Assembly: GCF_022808915.1 (NCBI RefSeq)
Contig: NZ_JAKZFS010000001.1
Span: 434,001-498,000, forward strand
Length of the DNA stretch: 64,000 nt
Reading direction: 5' to 3'
From: Fundidesulfovibrio terrae
Lineage (GTDB): Bacteria > Desulfobacterota > Desulfovibrionia > Desulfovibrionales > Desulfovibrionaceae
Of the stretch, positions 55,287-63,548 are shown piece after piece. The position numbers were made by a program, and so were the translations under genes. The notes beneath the pieces are model-generated. The model was not told the DNA's origin. It searched no databases and saw only the letters and a list, made by a program, of their open reading frames with translations. Each line of letters starts with the position of its first letter. Position 1 is the stretch's first letter.

Positions 55287-55308
55287 GTAGTAGACCGGTC
55301 GGCTAGTT
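55287..55308. promoter_or_regulatory. TetR-type operator upstream of the CMD gene
   Basis: TAGACCGGTCGGCTA (55291-55305) contains the palindrome GACCGGTC. A 22-base block (55287-55308) recurs upstream of tetR with 20 identical positions. It lies 12 bases before the CMD gene start, so repression of that gene is expected. Confidence 0.8.
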
Positions 55309-55328
55309 TGTTGGCAAAAAAACGGAGC

Positions 55329-55904
55329 CTAGACGAGAATCTTGTTGAAAACGAAGTGGATGAAGCGGTCCAGGGGGGCCACGCTCTTTTCGGTCTTCAT
55401 GCGAAGAAGCGCGCCCTCCCAGGCGTCCAGGATGAACCCGGCGGTCTGGTCGGGGTCGAAGTCCTGGGGGAGATCGCCCCGGTCGCGGGCCTGGGCGAGC
55501 AGCTGCGCGAACACTTTAGCTATGCTTGCGAGCGCGCCTTGCAGATGCTCTCGCATGCGCGGCGAGAGGTCGCTCATCTCCTGGGCCAGGTTGCCGAGCG
55601 GGCAGCCGCCCTCGCAACCGTTCATCTCGCGCTGGTCGCGCCTGCCCGCGAACACGGCCCGGAGCCGCTCCAGGGGCGGGGCGCCGTCGGCCAGGACATG
55701 GCTGCGCGTGGCCAGCAGGTTTTCGAGATAGTGGTCGATGACCGCCAGCCCGAAGTCCTCCTTGGACTTGAAATAGAAGTAGAACGATCCCTTGGGAACT
55801 CCGGCCGCGTCCAGGATCTCCTTGAGGCCGGTGCGGTGGAACCCCTGGCGGTAGATGAGCGGCGCGGCCGCCTCGATGATGGCTTTTTTGGTGTCCTGCT
55901 TCAC
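55329..55904 (-). CDS. TetR-family transcriptional regulator
   Basis: The 191-residue protein has a TetR DNA-binding domain (AAAPLIYRQGFHRTGLKEILDAAGVPKGSFYFYF) and a C-terminal ligand domain with C97 and C101 in MNGCEGGCPLGNLAQEM, a pattern in electrophile/redox-sensing TetR proteins. The GTG at 55904 is the best start: it lies just after the operator, and translation from any upstream codon would run through it. It is probably autoregulated and controls the adjacent CMD gene. Confidence 0.87.
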   Translation of the reverse strand: MKQDTKKAIIEAAAPLIYRQGFHRTGLKEILDAAGVPKGSFYFYFKSKEDFGLAVIDHYLENLLATRSHVLADGAPPLERLRAVFAGRRDQREMNGCEGGCPLGNLAQEMSDLSPRMREHLQGALASIAKVFAQLLAQARDRGDLPQDFDPDQTAGFILDAWEGALLRMKTEKSVAPLDRFIHFVFNKILV

Positions 55905-55911
55905 GCCGCGT

Positions 55912-55933
55912 GTAATAGACCGGTCGTCTAGTT
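55912..55933. promoter_or_regulatory. TetR-type operator upstream of tetR
   Basis: TAGACCGGTCGTCTA (55916-55930) has TAGAC/GTCTA arms and the core palindrome GACCGGTC. It is the second copy of the operator, 8 bases before the GTG start. Confidence 0.82.
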
Positions 55934-56120
55934 CGGTCAAGAGTAAATTTAGGAAAATGGACGAGGCCGGATTTGGAGACTCTTGCCCTGGCGGTGCCTG
56001 CCGAGGCGAACTCTCGAAATGGCGCAAGGCGGCGCTCCCGGCCCGCTTGAGCCTCGAGCCGGGAGCGCCGCCCGTATCCGTGTTCCCGGGCCGCAGGTGG
56101 TGTCACCTCCGGCTCCTGAT

Positions 56121-57044
56121 TCACACCGCCTGCGTCACCACACGCAGCTGGATGCTTATGATGTCGTGCACCAGATGCATGCCGAGCTTCTCGAAAAGGC
56201 GGCCCGATCCGTAGCTCGCCCCCCAGCAGGTGCGGTCCAGGTCGAAGTGGGCCTCGGCCGCCAGGCGGCCGTCGTCCAGGCGCTCCACAGTGGCAGGAAA
56301 GCGGAGATCGCGCGTGACGCCGCGAAGCGTCAGCTGGCCCTCTACATCGAAGTTGGCCTCGCCGTTGCCCACGCCCACCATGGTGGTCACGTGGGTGGTC
56401 TCGAAGCGGGCGGTGGGGAACACGTCCACCAGGAAGAAGTCGCGGGACTGCAGGTGCGCGATCAGCACCGCCGCCAAGGATGGGTCCGGGATGTTCTCGT
56501 TGGCGAGCCTCGTCAGGTCCAGTTCGAAGAAACCGTATACCAGGCGGCCGTCCTTGAAGCGCAGTTCTCCCTGGGAAATGGGGACGGTTCCGGAGTTGCG
56601 GCCGTTGCGGCTGCGCCCGATCCACTCAATGCGGCTGGCTGCGGGGTCGGCCATGCGCGAGAAGTCGCCCGAGCCCAGGTCCGAGGGTGACAGCGGCTCC
56701 GGCGCGTCTCCTTCCAAGGGGAGCCCGGCCGCCTTCCAGCCGGCCAGCCCGTCCTGGCAGGCGGTGACGTCTTCGTATCCCGCGTCCAGGAGCTTCTCGG
56801 CAGCGTCTTGGGCCCCGTGGCAGTGGTGCGAGGCGCTGTAGACCACGATGGGGCGGGCTTTGTCAGGGAAGGCGGCCTCCATCTCGGACAGGAAGACCAC
56901 CTGGTAGACGCAGTGGTTTACCGCGCCCGGTATGTGCGTAGCGGCGAAATATTCGGGGGGGAGCACATCGACGACGGCCAGGTTCCGCCCCTCGTCCAGC
57001 CACTGCTTGAGGTTGGCGGCGGCAATGCTTTTCACGTGGGCCAT
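56121..57044 (-). CDS. Rhodanese-YceI fusion protein
   Basis: The 307-residue protein has a rhodanese domain (about 5-115: LAVVDVLPPEYFAATHIPGA, DGLAGWKAAGLPL). The first residue of the active loop, usually Cys, is Ser70 (VVYSASHHC), while C75 is present. Residues about 135-305 are a YceI-like domain (SRIEWIGRSRNGRNSGTVPI, ANFDVEGQLTLRGVTRDLRF). It has no signal peptide, so it is cytoplasmic. AGGAGG precedes the ATG. The fusion of the two folds is unusual; it may bind an isoprenoid or act in sulfur transfer. Confidence 0.85.
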   Translation of the reverse strand: MAHVKSIAAANLKQWLDEGRNLAVVDVLPPEYFAATHIPGAVNHCVYQVVFLSEMEAAFPDKARPIVVYSASHHCHGAQDAAEKLLDAGYEDVTACQDGLAGWKAAGLPLEGDAPEPLSPSDLGSGDFSRMADPAASRIEWIGRSRNGRNSGTVPISQGELRFKDGRLVYGFFELDLTRLANENIPDPSLAAVLIAHLQSRDFFLVDVFPTARFETTHVTTMVGVGNGEANFDVEGQLTLRGVTRDLRFPATVERLDDGRLAAEAHFDLDRTCWGASYGSGRLFEKLGMHLVHDIISIQLRVVTQAV

Positions 57045-57168
57045 GGGAAGCCTCCTGAAAGAAGGATGTCCGCCCGGATGCGTCGAACGGATGGTTTGTC
57101 CTTCCTGTAGCGCAAGAGGCTCGGGATGGGGAGAAAAATTGCAGGGCAGGGCGCTCTTTCAGGCACGC

Positions 57169-57216
57169 CCAGGAAAACAACGAAGCCGGGCGCGGACATG
57201 CATCCGCGCCCGGCTT
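57169..57216 (-). terminator. Terminator of the peroxiredoxin gene
   Basis: A perfect 14-bp stem (57183-57196 with 57203-57216) with loop CATGCA; on the minus strand CGTTGTTTTCC follows. Confidence 0.82.
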
Positions 57217-57241
57217 GCAGAGGCGTGAGCGCGAGGGACGG

Positions 57242-57907
57242 CTAGGAGGTCAGGGCCTCGTAGACCTTGCCCACCAGCTTCTCGGAAGGGGTGAGGGTCT
57301 TTTCGCCCGGGGTCCACTTGGCCGGGCAGGCCTCGGCCGGGTGGTCCTTCAGGTAGCTGTTGGCCTCCATCTTGCGCACCAGCTCGTCTGCGTTGCGGCC
57401 CACGTTGTAGAAGTTCACTTCGGCGCAGACCAGCACGCCCTCGGGATTGATGACGAAGGTGCCGCGCAGGGCCAACCCGGACTCGGGATCGTAGACACCA
57501 TAATAGCGCGAGACCTTTCCGGTGGGATCGGCGGCCATCTTGTAGCGTACGTTCTCCAGAAGCTTCTCGCTGGTGCGCCAGGCCATGTGGCTGAACTTGG
57601 TGTCGGTGGACACAGCGATCACCTCGCAGCCGAGCTTTTCAAGCGCAGCGTGCTTCGAGGCCAGATCCGCGAGTTCGGTGGGGCAGACGAAGGTGAAGTC
57701 GGCCGGGTAGAACACCAGCACCGTCCACTTCTTGTCTGCCTTTATCTTCTCCAGGCTCACCTCGCCGAAAAAACCCTCGGCGGGGTCGTAGGTTTCCATG
57801 GTGAAGTTCTCCACGGGCTTGCCGACCTTTGCGGTTTCCTGGCAGCAGCATTCGCCACCGTCATGATGGTGGTGATGGCCGTGGTGATGCTCGTATTCGT
57901 GAGACAT
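57242..57907 (-). CDS. 2-Cys peroxiredoxin with a His-rich N-terminal extension
   Basis: The 221-residue AhpC/Prx-type protein has the peroxidatic Cys C75 (FTFVCPTEL) and the resolving Cys C194 (AEACPAKW). It reduces hydrogen and organic peroxides. The first 22 residues hold nine His (MSHEYEHHHGHHHHHDGG) and C20-C21-C22, so a metal may bind. The remaining part is a normal peroxiredoxin. AGGAGG precedes ATG 57907, preferred over an upstream in-frame start. Confidence 0.94.
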   Translation of the reverse strand: MSHEYEHHHGHHHHHDGGECCCQETAKVGKPVENFTMETYDPAEGFFGEVSLEKIKADKKWTVLVFYPADFTFVCPTELADLASKHAALEKLGCEVIAVSTDTKFSHMAWRTSEKLLENVRYKMAADPTGKVSRYYGVYDPESGLALRGTFVINPEGVLVCAEVNFYNVGRNADELVRKMEANSYLKDHPAEACPAKWTPGEKTLTPSEKLVGKVYEALTS

Positions 57908-58029
57908 GGTTATCCTCCTGAAAAGACGGTTTGTATTATTCTGAATGATTCCTAAGCTCATTTGAGTCTACACACTTTTTGGGAAAATGCATCTCAAAAT
58001 CGTTCATCCGGCGAAAACTTTTCCGGTTG

Positions 58030-58073
58030 GCCAAAACGAAAAGCCCCGCCCATGCGGCGCATGGGCGGGGCTT
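58030..58073 (-). terminator. Terminator of the LysM lipoprotein gene
   Basis: A perfect 15-bp stem (58041-58055 with 58059-58073), loop GGC, followed on the minus strand by TTTTCGTTTT. Confidence 0.88.
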
Positions 58074-58093
58074 GACCGGTTGAGGGAGGCGGT

Positions 58094-58897
58094 TTAGCGC
58101 CAGGCGCGTTTCTGCCCGGAATAGCTGAATATTTCGCGCATGGACTCCTGCTTGACCTCCTCGTTCGTGGCAGCGGTCGCGGCCTGAGGAGTGGGGCCAT
58201 AGGTGCGGTGCACCTCCACCTGATAGGTGATGTGCCCCACATACGGGGTGTCGTCGTACTGCACGCGCTTGACTTCGGTCTGCATGGTGTCCGGGAGGAT
58301 GACGGAGTAGCTGGCCACGTAGCGGCCGTCTTCCATCTTCACTTCCTTGCGGTCCTTGGTGTTCTGGGCCAGGGCGGTGGATTTCTCCAGCCACTTGCGG
58401 GCGTATTCGTGGAAATCCGTCTTGACCTTCTCGTAGGTGGCGTCGTCGTCCACGAACTTGCCGCCCTTCTTCCCTTTGCCCTTGGTGGGCGCGGTGGCGG
58501 CCTCGACTCCGTAAGGATCGCCCTTGGAACCCTTGGCTGCCTTGGGTTCGTTCTCCTGGGCCGGTTCCTTTCCGCTCACCGGCTTGGGGGTGGCAGGCTC
58601 GGCGGTCTTGCCCGGGATGGTCAGCACCATGCCTGCCTTGATGGCCTTGGCGTTGGCCAGCTTGTTGGCGGCCATGAGTTCGCCGGCGGGGACGCCGAAC
58701 TTCTTGGCGATGACCGCCACGCTTTCACCCTTTTTGACCGTGTGGGTCAGGGGCGGCGGCGGGGGCGGCGGCGGGGGGGGAGCCGGTTCCGGGTTGACTT
58801 GTGCCACCGGCGCGGGCTCGGGTTTGTCCCCGCCCAGCAGGCCGCATCCCGTGAGCGTAAGGCTTAACGTCAGGGCTGCTATGATGGGTTTGACCAT
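58094..58897 (-). CDS. LysM-domain lipoprotein
   Basis: The 267-residue protein has a lipoprotein signal peptide (LTLTGC, Cys18), a run of ten Pro residues, then a LysM domain (HTVKKGESVAVIAKKFGVPA) that binds peptidoglycan. A Lys/Gly/Pro-rich linker and a C-terminal domain of about 100 residues follow. That last part is unrecognised. It would be anchored to a membrane and contact the cell wall. Confidence 0.82.
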   Translation of the reverse strand: MVKPIIAALTLSLTLTGCGLLGGDKPEPAPVAQVNPEPAPPPPPPPPPPLTHTVKKGESVAVIAKKFGVPAGELMAANKLANAKAIKAGMVLTIPGKTAEPATPKPVSGKEPAQENEPKAAKGSKGDPYGVEAATAPTKGKGKKGGKFVDDDATYEKVKTDFHEYARKWLEKSTALAQNTKDRKEVKMEDGRYVASYSVILPDTMQTEVKRVQYDDTPYVGHITYQVEVHRTYGPTPQAATAATNEEVKQESMREIFSYSGQKRAWR

Positions 58898-59011
58898 GAA
58901 CGAACCTCCGTTGGGTCTGGAAGACCCTTCCGCCGGTCGCGCCGGAATCCCCGGCGTCTGGCGGAAAGCGAAACCGAAGATAAGCCATGACGCTCTTCAG
59001 GGCAACCGCTC

Positions 59012-59052
59012 GGAGACCAAAAAGAACAGGCGGGGCCTTTCGGCCCCGCCTG
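59012..59052 (-). terminator. Terminator of the VWA-OmpA gene
   Basis: An 11-bp stem (59027-59037 with 59042-59052), loop TTTC, followed on the minus strand by TTCTTTTTGG, 27 bases after the stop. Confidence 0.88.
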
Positions 59053-59079
59053 CATGTTTCGCTGATCGGCGCTAGGGGA

Positions 59080-60120
59080 CTAGTTCGACTTGAACTTGAT
59101 CTCCACGCGACGGTTCATCTTGCGGCCTTCAGCGGTCTTGTTGTCGTAGCGGGGGTTCATCTTGCCGAAGCCCACGGCGGTGATGCGGCCGGCGTCGATG
59201 CCCTTCTTCACGAAGTAGGCCTTCACGCTGTTGGCGCGGCGGATGGACAGGGCCATGTTGTACTTCTCGGAGCCGATGGAGTCGGTGTGGCCCTCGAGGA
59301 TCACGGCCAGGTTGGGCTTGGACTTGATGATGGCGACGCCTTCGTCAAGAACCGGGATGAATTCCTTCTTGATGTTGTACTTGTCGAAGTCGAAGTAGAT
59401 GGAGCGGAAGATCACCACTTCGTCGTCGATGAAGTCGTACAGGGAGCACTTCAGGAAGTCTTCACGAGCGGCCTGGTTGCGCAGGATCTCTTCGCCCAGG
59501 GCGAAGCAGCCGCACTTGGACAGGGCGGCGATTTCCTTGTTGACCATCTCGCCGTGCTTGTTGTCGGCGAAGCTGATCACGCTGAAGCAGATCTTGTCGC
59601 CGTACTTGGCCTGCATCTGCTTGGCCACGCCGACGGGATCCACGCCCAGGTTGGAGTCGCCGTCGGAGAGGATGATGACGGCGGTCTTGCCGGACAGCCC
59701 ACCGATGACCTTGTCGAGGTCCTGCAGGCCAACACCCATGGGGGTCATGCGGCCGTAGGCTTCATAGTCGGTCTTGATGGGGGCGATGGCCTTGTCCATG
59801 GCGGCCTTGTCGTAAGGAGCGACCTTGGCGTACTCCTTGAAGGGAGCGAAGGTAGCCAGGCCGGCCTTGTAGGGCAGGGCGGGGATGAGTTTGTTCAGTT
59901 CCACCAGGGTGGATTTGGCCATCATGATCTTGGACACTCCGCCGAACTGCACATAACGCTGTCCCTTGTAGGAAAACGCCATGGAGCTGGAGTGGTCGAC
60001 GAACAGGATGAAGTTGTCCACCTTCGGAACCATTTTCTTGGCAGCGGCCGGAAGAGCCGTGCCGACCAGGGCCATGATCAGCATGGCCACGATGATGCGC
60101 ATTTTCTTCATGCCCGACAT
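59080..60120 (-). CDS. VWA-OmpA fusion protein
   Basis: The 346-residue protein has a signal peptide (about 1-26), a von Willebrand factor A domain with MIDAS motif DHSSSM and ILSDGDSN, and a C-terminal OmpA domain (IYFDFDKYNIKKEFIPVL, LEGHTDSIGSEKYNMALSIR) that binds peptidoglycan. It is probably a periplasmic or outer-membrane-associated protein. AAGGAGG precedes the ATG at 60120. Cysteines in SKCGCFAL and LKCSLYD may form disulfides. Confidence 0.9.
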   Translation of the reverse strand: MSGMKKMRIIVAMLIMALVGTALPAAAKKMVPKVDNFILFVDHSSSMAFSYKGQRYVQFGGVSKIMMAKSTLVELNKLIPALPYKAGLATFAPFKEYAKVAPYDKAAMDKAIAPIKTDYEAYGRMTPMGVGLQDLDKVIGGLSGKTAVIILSDGDSNLGVDPVGVAKQMQAKYGDKICFSVISFADNKHGEMVNKEIAALSKCGCFALGEEILRNQAAREDFLKCSLYDFIDDEVVIFRSIYFDFDKYNIKKEFIPVLDEGVAIIKSKPNLAVILEGHTDSIGSEKYNMALSIRRANSVKAYFVKKGIDAGRITAVGFGKMNPRYDNKTAEGRKMNRRVEIKFKSN

Positions 60121-60556
60121 AAGTCCTCCTTCCGGATCAAAGTGATGTCGCGTAAAAAATTGAGCCACCCTCAGAGCCAAATAACGCGGATCAACCGGGA
60201 CCGGTTCCCGGCGAGGATCACGCGTCTCCTCCCGTATTCGATACCTGAAAAATCGCCTTCTGGGCAAGCGATTTTCCCGGAACGGATTCCTCTTTAGTTC
60301 ATTTCAAAAGTTTAAGCAAGGATTTGGCCGCATCACTCTCAAGCAACCACGGCATATTCCTGCAAATCCTTGCCTGCAGCCGCTTCCCGTCACGCTTGGC
60401 GAGGGGGTGCAGTCCCTCAATTGTGAACAAACTTTAATCTTTCTTGCCCCAACCTCGTCAAGATGGCAAGCCAAAATCACAACTCGGCTTTCGGCAGGCT
60501 TGGCTTGTGCGCGCCCCCTGCGTTAGGAGAGGGCAACATCACGAAAGGGAGAGACA
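60121..60556. other. Divergent control region between VWA-OmpA and M16 peptidase genes
   Basis: No gene is apparent in this 436-base region. It has a 10-bp inverted repeat (GCAAGGATTT 60316-60325 with AAATCCTTGC 60364-60373) spaced by 38 bases, and an AT-rich block (about 60415-60445) that could hold a promoter. Confidence 0.45.
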
Positions 60557-63469
60557 ATGTCCGCCATAGACGCCTTCGAACTCGTGCACGACGGCCGCAT
60601 CGACGAATATTCCATCCAGGCCCGGCTCTACCGCCACAAGCGCACCGGGGCCGAACTGCTCTCCCTGAGCTGTCCGGACGAAAACAAGGTTTTCGGGGTG
60701 AGCTTCCGCACCCCCCCGGCGGACTCCACCGGCCTGCCCCACATCCTCGAGCACTCCGTGCTTTGCGGGTCGCGCAAGTATCCGGTGAAGGAGCCCTTCG
60801 TGGAGCTGCTCAAGAGCTCCCTCCAGACCTTCCTCAACGCCTTCACCTATCCCGACAAGACCTGCTATCCCGTGGCCAGCGCCAACCTGGCCGACTTCCA
60901 CAACCTCGTGGACGTCTACCTGGACGCGGTCTTCCACCCGCGCATCCCGGAAGAAATCTTCGGGCAGGAGGGCTGGCACTACCATCCCAAGGACGGCGGA
61001 CTCGTCTTCAAGGGGGTGGTCTATAACGAGATGAAGGGCGCCTATTCCTCGCCCGAAAGCCTGCTCTCGGACCAGTCCCAGCGCCAGGTGTTCCCCGACG
61101 TGACCTACGGCGTCGATTCCGGCGGCGATCCGGCCCATATCCCGAGCCTCACCTACGAGCAGTTCAAGGATTTCCATCGCCGCTACTATCATCCCTCCAA
61201 CGCCAAGTTCTTCTTCTATGGCGACGACGACCCGGCCTCCCGGCTGGAGATCCTGGAGGAATACCTCAAGGATTACGACGCGCTGGGCATCGACTCCGAG
61301 GTGGGCCTTCAGCCCAGGTTCACCGAGCCCCGCCGGATCGAGGCTCCTTACGCCTGCGCCAAGCCCCAGGAGGGCGGCCCTGCCCCCAAAGCCTACTTCA
61401 CCCTCAACTGGCTGCTGCCCGAAGTGCGCGACATGGAGGAGGTCCTGGCCCTCTCGGTGCTCGAGCACGCCCTCATCGGCCTGCCGGGCTCGCCCCTGCG
61501 CCGGGCCCTCATCGGCTCGGGCCTGGGCGAGGACCTGGCCGGCGGCGGTCTCGAGACCGAACTGCGCCAGATGTACTTCTCCATAGGCCTGAAGGGCGTG
61601 GACCCCGAAAACCTCCCCAAGGCCGAAGCCCTGGTGCTGGACACCCTCAAGGCCGTCCATGCGGCGGGCATCGACCGCGACGCCGTGGAGGCCGCCCTCA
61701 ACACCATCGAGTTCCGCCTGCGAGAGAACAACACCGGCTCCTTCCCTCGCGGCCTTTCGCTCATGCTCCGCGCCCTGACCACCTGGCTGCACGGCGGAGA
61801 CCCCCTGGCCCCCATCCGCTTCCAGGCCCCCCTGGACGCCCTCAAGGCCAAGCTCGTCAACGGCTCAGAGCCGCTCACGGCCCTTCTGCGCGAGCATTTC
61901 CTGGACAACTCCCACCGGGTGTGCGTGAACCTGCTGCCCGATCCGGAGATGTCCGAACGACTGGTGGCCGAGGAAAAGGCCCGGCTGGATTCGGCCCAGG
62001 CCGCGCTCACTGAATCCGGGCGCAAGAAGGCCATCGATCTTGCCGCGCGCATCGAGACCTTCCAGGAGACCCCGGACGCACCCGAGGCCCTGGCCGCGAT
62101 CCCCAAGCTGCACCTGAAGGACCTGCCCACGCAAAACAAGGCCATCCCCGGCCAGTGGCGCGACGGCGCGGTCTTCTTCCACGATCTGCCCACCAACGGG
62201 GTCATCTATCTGGAGCTTGGATTCGACCTGGCCGGCGTGAGTCCGGAGCTTCTGCCCCTGGTGCCGCTCTTCGGCCGCGCTCTCTTCGAGATGGGCACGG
62301 ACCGCGAGGACTTCGCCGCCTTCTTGAACCGTGCCGCCCGCAAGACCGGCGGCGTCGGGCGCGAGGTGTCGCTGTCGGCCGTGAAGGACGCTGGGCCGGG
62401 CCGCGCCTCCTCCAGGCTCATCCTCTCGGGCAAGGCCACCCCGGACCGCACCGGCGAGTTCCTGGAAATCCTGTGCGACTCCATGACCCGGGCGAACCTT
62501 GCCGACGAGACCCGCTTCAAGGAGATGCTCTTCGAGGCCAAGGCCCGCGCCGAGCGCCGCATCGCCCCGTCCGGGCACGTCTATGCGTCGCGCAGGCTCA
62601 AGGCCCGTTTCCACCGCGCCGCCCTGGCCGAGGAGCGCCTTTCCGGCCTCACCGGCGTCGAGTCGCTGCGCGCCTGGGCCGCGGATTTCGACCGTTCCTG
62701 GCCCTGGCTCAGGGACGGGCTCCAGGAACTGCGCAATCAGGTGCTCCGGCGCGACAACCTCCAGGTGAACGTCACCCTGGACGCCAAGAACTACGAAGCC
62801 TTCGAGCCCAGGCTCGGCGGCATGCTCTCCTCGCTGGCCGCCGGGGGCTATTCCCCGCAGGATTGGCCGAGCCTCGCGCTTCCCGAGCGCGAAGGCCTGT
62901 CCGCGCCGGTGCAGGTGAACTTCGTGGCCCAGGGCCGCGACCTGAACGAACTCGGCTACACCCCTCATGGCTCCATGCTGGTGGCCTGCCGCTACCTGCG
63001 CAACGCCTACCTCTGGGAGCGCGTGCGCGTGCGCGGCGGTGCCTACGGGTCCTTCTGCTCCTTCGACCGCTGGTCGGGGGTGCTGGCCATGCTCTCCTAC
63101 CGCGACCCCAACATCGTGAAGACATTGGACGCCTTCGCCGAGGCCGGGGAGTTCCTGTCCAGGCTGGACATTCCCGCCGAGGAACTGGAACGCGCCATCA
63201 TCGGCACCGTGGGCGACATCGATTCCTACCTGCTGCCCGACGCCCAGGGACACGCCTCCATGGCCCGGCACTGGGCCGGGGACTCCGACGAGGCCCGCCA
63301 GGAGGTACGCCGCCAGGTCATGAACACCACCCTGGACGACCTGCGCCGCGCGGGTGAGGTGATGACCAAGGCCATGCACGGCGCGCCCGTGGTGGTGCTG
63401 GGCTCCGAGGAGGGGCTGAAGGACGCGGGCAAGACGCTGAAGGGCCTGGAGATAAACAGGGCCATGTAA
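60557..63469 (+). CDS. M16C peptidase (presequence protease/PreP-like)
   Basis: The 970-residue zinc peptidase of the pitrilysin family is full length. It has the inverted HxxEH motif (HILEH, 62-66) and a conserved Glu in VVYNEMKG (E158). Two halves linked by a helical hinge correspond to M16C. It degrades peptides in an enclosed chamber. GGGAGAG precedes the ATG. It could recycle peptides; it is not closely linked to neighbours. Confidence 0.93.
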   Translation: MSAIDAFELVHDGRIDEYSIQARLYRHKRTGAELLSLSCPDENKVFGVSFRTPPADSTGLPHILEHSVLCGSRKYPVKEPFVELLKSSLQTFLNAFTYPDKTCYPVASANLADFHNLVDVYLDAVFHPRIPEEIFGQEGWHYHPKDGGLVFKGVVYNEMKGAYSSPESLLSDQSQRQVFPDVTYGVDSGGDPAHIPSLTYEQFKDFHRRYYHPSNAKFFFYGDDDPASRLEILEEYLKDYDALGIDSEVGLQPRFTEPRRIEAPYACAKPQEGGPAPKAYFTLNWLLPEVRDMEEVLALSVLEHALIGLPGSPLRRALIGSGLGEDLAGGGLETELRQMYFSIGLKGVDPENLPKAEALVLDTLKAVHAAGIDRDAVEAALNTIEFRLRENNTGSFPRGLSLMLRALTTWLHGGDPLAPIRFQAPLDALKAKLVNGSEPLTALLREHFLDNSHRVCVNLLPDPEMSERLVAEEKARLDSAQAALTESGRKKAIDLAARIETFQETPDAPEALAAIPKLHLKDLPTQNKAIPGQWRDGAVFFHDLPTNGVIYLELGFDLAGVSPELLPLVPLFGRALFEMGTDREDFAAFLNRAARKTGGVGREVSLSAVKDAGPGRASSRLILSGKATPDRTGEFLEILCDSMTRANLADETRFKEMLFEAKARAERRIAPSGHVYASRRLKARFHRAALAEERLSGLTGVESLRAWAADFDRSWPWLRDGLQELRNQVLRRDNLQVNVTLDAKNYEAFEPRLGGMLSSLAAGGYSPQDWPSLALPEREGLSAPVQVNFVAQGRDLNELGYTPHGSMLVACRYLRNAYLWERVRVRGGAYGSFCSFDRWSGVLAMLSYRDPNIVKTLDAFAEAGEFLSRLDIPAEELERAIIGTVGDIDSYLLPDAQGHASMARHWAGDSDEARQEVRRQVMNTTLDDLRRAGEVMTKAMHGAPVVVLGSEEGLKDAGKTLKGLEINRAM

Positions 63470-63511
63470 GCCTGGCGTCGATATTCCGTATATGTTCGAG
63501 ATGTGATTGAT

Positions 63512-63541
63512 GGGCGGGCCGGGCTTATGCCCGCCCCGCCC
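63512..63541. terminator. GC-rich hairpin between convergent genes
   Basis: A 13-bp stem with one mismatch (63512-63524 with 63529-63541) and loop TTAT lies between the M16 peptidase and the minus-strand gene. It has no T-run on either side. Confidence 0.45.
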
Positions 63542-63548
63542 GTCGCGT

